A stretch of DNA of 64,000 bases from Pseudonocardiaceae bacterium YIM PH 21723 (lineage in GTDB: Bacteria; Actinomycetota; Actinomycetes; Mycobacteriales; Pseudonocardiaceae). Made by a program: the position numbers and the translations under genes. Below the pieces are notes generated by a model. The model ran no database searches, was not told where the DNA came from, and worked only from the letters and a program-made list of their open reading frames with translations. This document shows positions 57,509-64,000 of this stretch, piece after piece (position 1 is the stretch's first letter; every line of letters begins with the position of its first letter). The stretch is taken from NCBI GenBank assembly GCA_003600225.1, contig QZFT01000040.1, positions 16,088 through 80,087 of the forward strand, written 5' to 3'.

Positions 57509-58756
57509 GTGCGCGTCCTCGTAATCGGCTCCGGTGCCCGTGAACACGCTTTGACCCTGGCACTGTCCCGCGACCCCGCGGTGACGGCCCTGGGCTGCGC
57601 TCCGGGCAACGCCGGCATCGCCGCTGTGGCAGAACTGATCTCCACCGACATCACCGACCCGGCGGCCGTCGCCGAGCTGGCCAAGAGCTGGTCGGCCGAC
57701 CTCGTGGTCATCGGTCCGGAAGGCCCCCTGGTGCTGGGGGTGGCCGACGCGGTGAGAGCCGCGGGCATCACCTGCTTCGGCCCGTCGGCCGCCGCCGCCC
57801 AGATCGAAGGCTCCAAGGCGTTCGCCAAGGACGTGATGACCGCCGCGGGCGTGCCGACCGCACGCGCCGAGGTGGTGGACAACCCGGCCAGGCTGGACGA
57901 GGCGCTGTCCCGTTTCGGCCCCATCTACGTGGTCAAGGACGACGGCCTGGCCGCGGGTAAGGGCGTCGTGGTCACCCCCGACCTGGAGGCCGCCCGGGCA
58001 CACGCCTGTAGCCTGCTGGACGCCGGTCACCCGGTGCTGCTGGAGTCCTATTTGGACGGCCCGGAGGCCTCGCTGTTCTGCCTGGTCGACGGCAAGACCG
58101 TGGTGCCACTGCTGCCCGCGCAGGACTTCAAGCGCGTCGGCAACGACGACAGCGGCCCGAACACCGGCGGCATGGGCGCCTACGCGCCGCTGCCCTGGGC
58201 CGAGCCCGACCTGGTGGACAAGGTGGTCAAGTCCATCGTGCAGCCGGTGGTCGACGAGCTGGCCCGGCGCGGCGCCCCGTTCACCGGCCTGCTGTACGCC
58301 GGTTTGGCGCTGACCAGCGACGGACCGCAGACCATCGAGTTCAACTGCCGCTTCGGTGACCCGGAGACCCAGGTGGTGCTCGCGCTGCTGAACACCCCCC
58401 TCGCCGGCCTGTTCACCGCGGCGGCCACCGGCAAGCTGGCCGAGCACCCGGAACTGGAGTGGGCCGACGGCGCCGCGGTCACCGTGGTCATCGCGGCCGA
58501 CGGCTACCCGGCGAAGCCGCGCATCGACGACGTGATCACCGGCTACGACGCGGACGGCGTGCTGCACGCGGGCACCCGGCGGCGCGAGGACGGCGCGGTC
58601 GTGTCCAACGGCGGCCGGGTGCTGTCCGTGGTCGGCCAGGGCGAGGACCTCATCGCCGCGCGGGAGGCCGCGTACGCCAAGGTCGCGCGGATCCACCTCA
58701 CCGGCTCGCACCACCGCACCGACATCGCCGAGAAGGCCGCCCTCGGCAAGCTCTGA
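57509..58756 (+). CDS. purD: Phosphoribosylamine-glycine ligase
   Basis: This 415-residue ATP-grasp enzyme performs the second step of purine synthesis. N-terminal '[20 protein letters not shown]', '[18 protein letters not shown]', ATP-grasp '[16 protein letters not shown]', '[17 protein letters not shown]' and the metal site '[19 protein letters not shown]' are intact. GTG 57509 start. It is divergent from the phosphodiesterase pair with a 170-base gap. Confidence 0.97.
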   Translation: MRVLVIGSGAREHALTLALSRDPAVTALGCAPGNAGIAAVAELISTDITDPAAVAELAKSWSADLVVIGPEGPLVLGVADAVRAAGITCFGPSAAAAQIEGSKAFAKDVMTAAGVPTARAEVVDNPARLDEALSRFGPIYVVKDDGLAAGKGVVVTPDLEAARAHACSLLDAGHPVLLESYLDGPEASLFCLVDGKTVVPLLPAQDFKRVGNDDSGPNTGGMGAYAPLPWAEPDLVDKVVKSIVQPVVDELARRGAPFTGLLYAGLALTSDGPQTIEFNCRFGDPETQVVLALLNTPLAGLFTAAATGKLAEHPELEWADGAAVTVVIAADGYPAKPRIDDVITGYDADGVLHAGTRRREDGAVVSNGGRVLSVVGQGEDLIAAREAAYAKVARIHLTGSHHRTDIAEKAALGKL

Positions 58757-58760
58757 GCAT

Positions 58761-58814
58761 GTGAGCATGGTGCCCTTGCGCGCATCAGACGCGAGCAAAG
58801 GCACCATGCTCACA
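58761..58814. terminator. Family C palindrome after purD
   Basis: GTGAGCATGGTGCCC (58761) pairs with the complement ending at 58814; arms are about 23 bp with a few mismatches. The loop ATCAGAC is identical to that at 28077. Position just after purD suggests a terminator. Confidence 0.82.
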
Positions 58815-58842
58815 TTCCAGATGCTCGCTTTACCCTGGGGGC

Positions 58843-59994
58843 ATGCTCAAGGTTGCGCAGCGGGCGATGGTTCCGCCGTTCTACGTGATGGATGTGGTGG
58901 CCGCCTCGGCCGAGCGGCAGCGGACGCACGGGGACGTCATCTCCCTGGCCGCCGGTCAGCCGTCCAGCCCCGCCCCGAAGGCCGTGCGGGCCGCGGCGGC
59001 GAACGCGCTGGAGAACGAGACCCTCGGGTACACCGAGGCGCTGGGCATCCTGCCGCTGCGCACCGCCATCGCCGGGCATTACAAGCGGAACTACGGGCTG
59101 GATCTCACCCCGGACGACGTGGTGGTGACCACCGGCTCCTCCGGCGGCTTCCTGCTGGCCTTCCTGGCCGCGTTCAACGCCGGTGACCGGGTCGCGCTGG
59201 CCAGCCCCGGATACCCGGCCTACCGGAACATCCTGACCGCGCTGGGCTGCGAGGTCGTCGAGCTGAAATGCGGGCCCGCCGAACGGTTCCAGCCCACGGT
59301 GGACATGTTGCAGGGCTTGGACATCCAGGGCCTGATCGTGGCCAGCCCGGCCAATCCGACCGGCACCGTGCTGGCCGCCGACGAACTGGCCGCCCTGGCG
59401 ACCTGGTGCGCCTCGAACGGTGTTCAGCTGATCAGCGACGAGATCTATCACGGGATCAGCTACGGCAGTGAGCTCGGCTGCGCCTGGGAGACCTCGCGTG
59501 AGTCCATTGTGGTCAACTCGTTCTCCAAGTACTTCGCCATGACGGGCTGGCGGCTGGGCTGGATGCTGCTGCCGGAGCGGCTGCGGCGCGCGGTGGACTG
59601 CCTGACCGGCAACTTCAGCCTGTGCCCGCCCGCGCTCGCCCAGTACGCGGCGGTGGAGGCGTTCACCGAGGAGTCGTACGCGGAGGCCGACGGTCACGTG
59701 GCGCGGTACCGGACGAACCGCGATCTGCTGTGCAGCGGCCTGCGGGACATGGGGATCGACAAGCTGGCCCCGGCCGACGGCGCGTTTTACGTGTACGCCG
59801 ACATCAGTCATCTGACCGCCGACTCCATGGCCTTCTGCAAGGACCTCCTCGCCGCGACGGGGGTGGCCATCGTGCCGGGCATCGACTTCGACCCGGCCGA
59901 CGGCCACCACTTCATCCGCTGCTCCTTCGCCGGCGCCACCGCCGACATCGAGGAGGCGCTGCGCCGGTTGAAGACCTGGCTACAGGACGCCTAG
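58843..59994 (+). CDS. PLP-dependent aminotransferase, class I/II
   Basis: This 383-residue fold-type I aminotransferase has 'LAAGQPSSPAPKAVRAAAAN', 'GLIVASPANPTGTVLAADEL', 'QLISDEIYHGISYG' and the PLP lysine in 'NSFSKYFAMTGWRLGWML'. Substrate Arg is expected in 'HHFIRCSFA'. The amino donor is undetermined; similarity is to aspartate/alanine-type enzymes. ATG 58843 is used. The 3' end overlaps the converging HAD gene by 15 bases. Confidence 0.9.
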   Translation: MLKVAQRAMVPPFYVMDVVAASAERQRTHGDVISLAAGQPSSPAPKAVRAAAANALENETLGYTEALGILPLRTAIAGHYKRNYGLDLTPDDVVVTTGSSGGFLLAFLAAFNAGDRVALASPGYPAYRNILTALGCEVVELKCGPAERFQPTVDMLQGLDIQGLIVASPANPTGTVLAADELAALATWCASNGVQLISDEIYHGISYGSELGCAWETSRESIVVNSFSKYFAMTGWRLGWMLLPERLRRAVDCLTGNFSLCPPALAQYAAVEAFTEESYAEADGHVARYRTNRDLLCSGLRDMGIDKLAPADGAFYVYADISHLTADSMAFCKDLLAATGVAIVPGIDFDPADGHHFIRCSFAGATADIEEALRRLKTWLQDA

Positions 59995-60585
59995 CTCGAC
60001 CAGCTGCGTGCGGGCGGTGGCGGCGTCGGTGAAGAGTTCCGACCGCCAGCCCGCCGCCCGCGCGGCGTCCACGTTGGGTTGCCGGTCATCGAGGAAGAAG
60101 TGCCGTTCCGGGGTCGCCCCGGTCTTCTGCTCGATGAGCCGGTAGATCTCCACCGAAGGCTTCATCACCTTCACGTCGGCGGAGAACACCGTGTGCGCGA
60201 ACCGCTGTCCCCACGGCGAGGCCACGACATTGCGGCCGTGCGCGCTCGGCGCGTTGGACAACAGGGCGAGCCGCACACCGGCCTCGCCCAGTTCGTGGAT
60301 CAGCTGCACGGTGTCCGCCCGCTCGGCGGTCAGCCAGCCCTCCATGTCCAGCTCGTTCAACGCGATCGCCTCGCGCTCGTCGATCGTCAGGCCCAGCCCG
60401 GCGGCCACCGCCGTCCAGTACCGGGTCTCGTCGGCCGTTCCCAGATCGAATGCGGGGCGCTGCTCCCAGTAGTGCCGCTCGAATTCCGTCACCTCGACCC
60501 CGAGCCGCTCCGCGATCTTCGGATACAGCCCGTTGGGCCCGCAGATGACGTCGCCGAAGTCGAAAACCACCCAGTCCACAGTCAT
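59980..60585 (-). CDS. HAD-family hydrolase
   Basis: This 201-residue phosphatase-like enzyme shows motif I 'VVFDFGDVICGPNG', motif II 'LALLSNAPSAHG', motif III Lys in 'VKVMKPSVEIYRLIE' and motif IV 'FFLDDRQPNVDAA'. It is of subfamily IA, similar to the epoxide-hydrolase-like HADs. ATG 60585 starts one base after the threonine aldolase stop (60587), so the two are an operon. The substrate is unknown. Confidence 0.9.
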   Translation of the reverse strand: MTVDWVVFDFGDVICGPNGLYPKIAERLGVEVTEFERHYWEQRPAFDLGTADETRYWTAVAAGLGLTIDEREAIALNELDMEGWLTAERADTVQLIHELGEAGVRLALLSNAPSAHGRNVVASPWGQRFAHTVFSADVKVMKPSVEIYRLIEQKTGATPERHFFLDDRQPNVDAARAAGWRSELFTDAATARTQLVELGVL

Positions 60586-60586
60586 G

Positions 60587-61594
60587 TCATCGACCTTCGT
60601 GCAACGTGGCGATCTTCGCCAGTGCCTGGGTCACATCGGTCTTGGACACGTCCCGGTGCGTGACGAACCGGATCTTGCCGATCAGCGCGAACGCGGCGAC
60701 CCCGACACTCGCCAGCTCCACCGGCGTGATGTACGCGGGCGGCGTGGCCATCACGATGTTGGTCGCCGGCCGGATGACCTCCCAGCCCAGGTCGACGAGG
60801 CCATCGGCCAGGATCCGGGCGTTCGCGTGGTCCTCGGCCAGCTCCTCCATCCGGTCCAGCGCGACCATGCCCGCGGCGGCCAGCACGCCGCCCTGCCGCA
60901 CCCCGCCGCCGAGCATCTTGCGCATCCGCCGGGCTTCCGCGACGAACGCCGCCGAGCCGCCGACCAGCGATCCGACCGGGGCTCCCAGGCCCTTGCTCAG
61001 GCAGACCTGCACCGTGTCCACGCCCTCGGCCAGCACGGACAGCGGCACTCCCTGGGAGATGGCGGAGTTCCACAGCCGGGCGCCGTCCAGGTGCACCTTC
61101 AGCCCCTGCTCGTGGGCGGTGGCCACCAGTTCCCGGTGCCGCTCGGGCGTGGTGACCGTGCCGCCGAGGAAGTTGGCGGTGTTCTCGATGCACAGCAGGG
61201 TGGTCCGCTGCATGTCGTAGCGGCCGTCGGTGTTCCGCACGTCCTCGGGCCGGAGCATCCCCTGCTCGTCCGGCTCCAGCGGAACCGGCGCCCCACCGGC
61301 GATCCAGCTGCCGGTACCGAGTTCGCTGTCGACCACGTGCGCGTGTTTCACCGCGAGGAACCGGTCCCCGCGTCCCAGATGCTGGGTCAACGCGATCAGG
61401 TTTCCCATGCAGCCGCTGGGCACCCACAGGGCCGCCTCGATGCCGAGCAGGCCGGCGACGCGCTCCTCCAGCGCGCGCATCGTCGGGTCGTGATCCAGCA
61501 CGTCATCGCCCACCTCGGCGGCGGCCATGGCGGCCCGCATGACGTCGTCTGGTTTGGTCACCGTGTCGGAGCGCAGGTCAATCATGCTGTCCAT
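60587..61594 (-). CDS. ltaE: Low-specificity L-threonine aldolase
   Basis: This 335-residue PLP enzyme cleaves threonine or allo-threonine to glycine and acetaldehyde. Motifs are 'MIDLRSDTVTKPDDVMRAAM', 'EVGDDVLDHDPTMRALEERV', 'LLCIENTANFLGGTV', 'HLDGARLWNSAIS' and the PLP lysine in 'QVCLSKGLGAPVGSLVGG'. All are intact. ATG 61594 is used; a second ATG follows two codons later. First gene of an operon with the HAD hydrolase. Confidence 0.93.
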   Translation of the reverse strand: MDSMIDLRSDTVTKPDDVMRAAMAAAEVGDDVLDHDPTMRALEERVAGLLGIEAALWVPSGCMGNLIALTQHLGRGDRFLAVKHAHVVDSELGTGSWIAGGAPVPLEPDEQGMLRPEDVRNTDGRYDMQRTTLLCIENTANFLGGTVTTPERHRELVATAHEQGLKVHLDGARLWNSAISQGVPLSVLAEGVDTVQVCLSKGLGAPVGSLVGGSAAFVAEARRMRKMLGGGVRQGGVLAAAGMVALDRMEELAEDHANARILADGLVDLGWEVIRPATNIVMATPPAYITPVELASVGVAAFALIGKIRFVTHRDVSKTDVTQALAKIATLHEGR

Positions 61595-61730
61595 TGAACA
61601 TGGACACCCCTACGCTGACCCGGCAAGCAGGAGTAACGTCGGCTTGGAGTAACCGTTCAATCGCATGCAACCATTTCGCCGAACGGTTCCGTCTTCATGG
61701 CGTGCGGCAAGAACGACTGGAGAGCCTCGC

Positions 61731-62246
61731 GTGGATCAACGCGACGAGCGGGAGTTCGCGGACTACTTCGCGGCCCGGCTGGACGCTGTCCGCCGTACGG
61801 CGTACATGCTCTGCGGCGACTGGCACCGCGCGGATGACCTCGCGCAGACGGCATTCGTCGCACTGCACCGCCACTGGAAGAAGGTACGCGACAAGGGCGC
61901 GTTGGACGCGTACGTCCGCAAGACCCTGGTCCGTGCCAGCATCGACGAATCCCGGCGGCCGTGGCGCCGCGAGCGTATGGTCGACGAGATGCCCGAACGC
62001 GCGGGCTCCGGGCCGGGTTTCGCCAACTCGATCGCGACCAGGGACGCCTTGCTCAACGGCCTGCGGCAGGTTCCTGCCCGCCAGCGAGCCGTACTGGTAC
62101 TCCGCTTTCTGGAAGGCCTGGATGTCACCGACACGGCAGCGGCCCTCGGCTGTTCGGAGGGCACGGTGAAGAGCCAGACGGCTCGTGGTTTGGACACATT
62201 GCGTGGCGCCCTGGGCGCCGAATTGGACGATTTGAGGATGTCGTGA
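61731..62246 (+). CDS. ECF sigma factor (SigE-like family)
   Basis: This 171-residue protein has region 2 'EFADYFAARLDAVRRTAYML', 'DLAQTAFVALHRHWKKVRDK' and region 4 'VPARQRAVLVLRFLEGLDVT', 'CSEGTVKSQTARGLDTLRG'. GTG 61731 follows GGAGAG by 6 bases. The next gene, 22 bases downstream, encodes a membrane protein likely to be its partner. Confidence 0.9.
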   Translation: MDQRDEREFADYFAARLDAVRRTAYMLCGDWHRADDLAQTAFVALHRHWKKVRDKGALDAYVRKTLVRASIDESRRPWRRERMVDEMPERAGSGPGFANSIATRDALLNGLRQVPARQRAVLVLRFLEGLDVTDTAAALGCSEGTVKSQTARGLDTLRGALGAELDDLRMS

Positions 62247-62268
62247 AGACGGAAGGAGGTGCGCGCCG

Positions 62269-63012
62269 GTGAACGAACGGGATCTGACGGACCTGTTCCG
62301 CTCCGCTGTGCCCGACGCGCCGCCACCGTCGTTCGGGAACCGGGAGATCGTGCTGGCTTCGCGTAAAGCGACGGCGGCCTTCCGCACCAGAGTGGCCGCT
62401 ACTAGCGCGTTTCTCGGAGTAATCCTGGCCGGGGGTGTTGCCATCGCTCTGCCTTCGTTCCATGGTGGTGAGCAGTCCCCTGAAGCCGCCACCACCCGGC
62501 CGACCTCCAACCCTGACCTGCCCTACGGGCTGCAAACGGAGTCCGACCGGCCACAGCCGACCCGCGACCGCACGGTCGCCCCAAGCCAAAGTTCTACGGA
62601 GGGTCCGTCCAAGCAGGGGGGCGGATCGTCCACCTCCGCCGGTGGGTTCACCGGCGGAAGCACCCAACGCGGGTGCGGACCGGTGGACCGGGAGCTCGCT
62701 GACGCCCTCGCTGGTGAGCTCCCGGCCGCCGCCACGGCCAATGCCCAACCGGTGGCCGTGCAGAACTGCCCGGACAACTCCCGGGGCGCCGGCTACGAGC
62801 TGGAGGACGGGTTCATGACCATCGTGGTCACCCCGGACGACCACCGGAAGCACGGTCCCGGCCGGCTCTCGGACGGCACCCAGACGTTCACCGTGGCCAC
62901 CAAGACCCACCGGCTGCTGATCATCTCCACGAAGAACAAGGCGAAGACCAGCACCGAGTCCTACGAGGACGAGATGCAGAAGACCGCCACCAAACTGTCC
63001 AGCAACTTCTGA
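62269..63012 (+). CDS. Single-pass membrane protein paired with the ECF sigma factor
   Basis: This 247-residue protein begins NERDLTDLFRSAVPDAPPPS, a short cytoplasmic segment common in proteins following SigE-like sigma genes. One helix (ATSAFLGVILAGGVAIALPS) leads to a Ser/Thr/Pro/Gly-rich linker and a C-terminal extracytoplasmic domain with two Cys ('RGCGPVDRELADALAGEL', 'VAVQNCPDNSRGAGYEL'). The topology fits an anti-sigma or sensor role, but no zinc-finger anti-sigma motif is seen. GTG 62269 follows GGAAGGAGG. Confidence 0.75.
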   Translation: MNERDLTDLFRSAVPDAPPPSFGNREIVLASRKATAAFRTRVAATSAFLGVILAGGVAIALPSFHGGEQSPEAATTRPTSNPDLPYGLQTESDRPQPTRDRTVAPSQSSTEGPSKQGGGSSTSAGGFTGGSTQRGCGPVDRELADALAGELPAAATANAQPVAVQNCPDNSRGAGYELEDGFMTIVVTPDDHRKHGPGRLSDGTQTFTVATKTHRLLIISTKNKAKTSTESYEDEMQKTATKLSSNF

Positions 63013-63040
63013 CGGCAGCCCGCCCGTTGCTGCGGTTACC

Positions 63041-63094
63041 CCGTCTTCAAGACGTATGGACTCCGGGTTCATCCGTCTTGAAGACGGATGAACC
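63041..63094. repeat. Family B palindrome (CGTCTTCAAGACG core)
   Basis: CCGTCTTCAAGACG (63041-63054) pairs with its complement at 63074-63087. In addition GGTTCATCCGTCTT (63066-63079) pairs with AAGACGGATGAACC (63081-63094), so alternative hairpins are possible. The core is shared with 17223. Probable terminator of the sigma/membrane-protein pair. Confidence 0.78.
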
Positions 63095-63136
63095 GGCCCA
63101 GGGTCACCGTCGAACCCTGCGGCCCAAGCGAGTGGT

Positions 63137-63156
63137 CCCGAAGTTGACGAGGTTCG
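63137..63156. repeat. Solitary family A arm
   Basis: CCCGAAGTTGACGAGGTTCG is identical to the left arm of the 35256 copy, but the right arm is missing. It is a truncated or decayed copy. Confidence 0.75.
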
Positions 63157-63181
63157 TCGACTCGGCGCACGGGCCGGGAAT

Positions 63182-63197
63182 TGGTACGGTCGTACCA
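63182..63197. promoter_or_regulatory. Putative TetR operator
   Basis: TGGTACG-GT-CGTACCA is an inverted repeat with 7-bp arms, about 50 bases upstream of the TetR gene, followed by an AT-rich stretch. Size and place fit an autoregulatory operator. Confidence 0.5.
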
Positions 63198-63247
63198 GGC
63201 ATTTTTTGTGATCAATTAGAAATCTGGACCTGACACACTCGGTGACC

Positions 63248-63838
63248 ATGACCGCCGCAAGCACCCCAAAGGGTGAACGCCGCAAGCAGGCCCTGATCGA
63301 AGCGGCCGCACAGCTGCTCGCCGAGGGCGGCTTTGGCGCGCTGAGACATCGCGCGGTGGCCGAGCGGGCCGATGTACCGCTCGCGGCGACGACGTACTAC
63401 TTCGACTCGCTGGACGAGCTGATCACCGCCGCGGTGCGGTACACGGCCGAGCAGGAACTGAACTACAGCAGGTCACGCCTGGAGCGGATCACCGAGGGCG
63501 AGCACGCCACGGAGGCCGTGATCGAGCTCGTGCTGGACGCCGTGCTGGGCCCGGCCCCCAGTTCAGAGGGGCTGGAACGCACCCTGCTGCGCTACGAGGG
63601 CCTGATCGCCACCAGCCGCAGGCCCTACCTGGCGCCGGTCACCAAGGACCTGGGCAGGCAGCTGCACTCACTACTCAGCGAGATCTTTGCCCGCACCGGA
63701 CGTCCCCTGAAGGACGATCGGGTGCGGCAGGTCCTGGCCCTGGTCGACGGCGCGGTGGTCGGCGCGTTGATCGAGAGCAACCCGGATCCGCGGCAGGCGG
63801 CCCGGGTCATGCTGGCCTCGGCACTCGCCGGGGAGTAG
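63248..63838 (+). CDS. TetR-family regulator
   Basis: This 196-residue protein has a helix-turn-helix in 'RRKQALIEAAAQLLAEGGFG', 'LRHRAVAERADVPLAATTYY', 'FDSLDELITAAVRY', and a helical ligand domain ending 'NPDPRQAARVMLASALAGE'. ATG 63248 or GTG 63242 may start. The target gene is probably beyond the window edge or the gene itself. Confidence 0.9.
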   Translation: MTAASTPKGERRKQALIEAAAQLLAEGGFGALRHRAVAERADVPLAATTYYFDSLDELITAAVRYTAEQELNYSRSRLERITEGEHATEAVIELVLDAVLGPAPSSEGLERTLLRYEGLIATSRRPYLAPVTKDLGRQLHSLLSEIFARTGRPLKDDRVRQVLALVDGAVVGALIESNPDPRQAARVMLASALAGE

Positions 63839-63972
63839 TTACCCCGTTTGCCGCAATTTCGGCGGAAAACCTCATCACAGGCAACCTGTGACCGGGGTCG
63901 CGCGTGTTTCTTACGGATCGCGTGTCCGGCACCGGTCGATGAAGCTTGCAGTTCTGTCTCTGGGGGTCGGCG

Positions 63973-64000
63973 CGCGTCGCGGGATGTGTCCCGCGACGCG
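63973..64000. repeat. Hairpin at the window edge
   Basis: CGCGTCGCGGG pairs with CCCGCGACGCG around ATGTGT. It may be a terminator or another small palindrome; the window ends here. Confidence 0.5.

Overview
The window comes from a high-GC actinobacterium, most likely of the order Pseudonocardiales. The evidence is GTG/TTG starts with GGAGG-type ribosome sites, a mycolic-acid-bacteria-like housekeeping gene order, an XRE/DUF5753 regulator, an RsiG homologue and DUF3073/DUF3151 proteins. No rRNA, tRNA, CRISPR array, transposase or phage gene was seen.

Layout. (1) 1-11.6 kb: truncated nitrobindin gene, pxpB-pxpC, a broken pabC, ygfZ, a secreted GH101 endo-alpha-N-acetylgalactosaminidase with a DUF5107 partner, a BKACE enzyme, rsiG and an asparaginase. 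(2) 11.7-18.5 kb: one stand-alone 1681-residue polyketide-synthase-like protein, a 569-bp inverted-repeat element and a conserved hypothetical gene. (3) 18.7-23 kb: DUF3073, a PurM-like protein, purF, an XRE regulator and a sterol-carrier-like protein. Blocks 1 and 3 match the Mycobacterium tuberculosis Rv0807-Rv0813c neighbourhood with accessory genes between them. (4) 23-38 kb: an unknown protein, a GGDEF-EAL protein coupled to a methyltransferase, pyrE, an SpoU methyltransferase, a GH76-like hydrolase, a pentapeptide-repeat protein, two DedA proteins, a GlcD-like oxidase, a ROK kinase and an ECF sigma factor. (5) 38-48 kb: a His-rich secreted peptide, a LuxR regulator, a second inverted-repeat element, fba, DUF3151, two tandem secreted HNH nucleases and purA. 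Blocks 4 and 5 follow Rv0357c-Rv0383c. (6) 48-52 kb: a sulfonate-uptake operon (permease, ATPase, binding lipoprotein, monooxygenase) behind a cysteine-containing leader peptide. (7) 52-64 kb: a TetR/glutathionyl-reductase pair, a flavoprotein, two secreted glycerophosphodiesterases, purD, an aminotransferase, a HAD hydrolase with threonine aldolase, an ECF sigma/membrane-protein pair and a TetR regulator.

Two themes stand out. First, several proteins have intact reading frames but lack catalytic residues. The PKS has lost the key residue of every domain (ACP Ser, KS Cys and His, AT Ser and His, the whole KR tetrad, TE Ser). The PurM-like protein in the purine operon has lost its DGVGTK, GGETAE and TGGG signatures. 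A TIM-barrel isomerase lacks putative metal ligands. Second, the window is rich in short palindromic repeats of at least four families with conserved arms or loops. Every convergent gene pair that does not overlap has such a palindrome between its stop codons. Two copies lie in frame inside genes (pxpC and the PKS). Two larger inverted-repeat elements (569 and 533 bp) share about 37-bp ends and carry the small palindromes at their centres. A short palindrome, TCCACWGTGGA, is also far commoner than base composition predicts.
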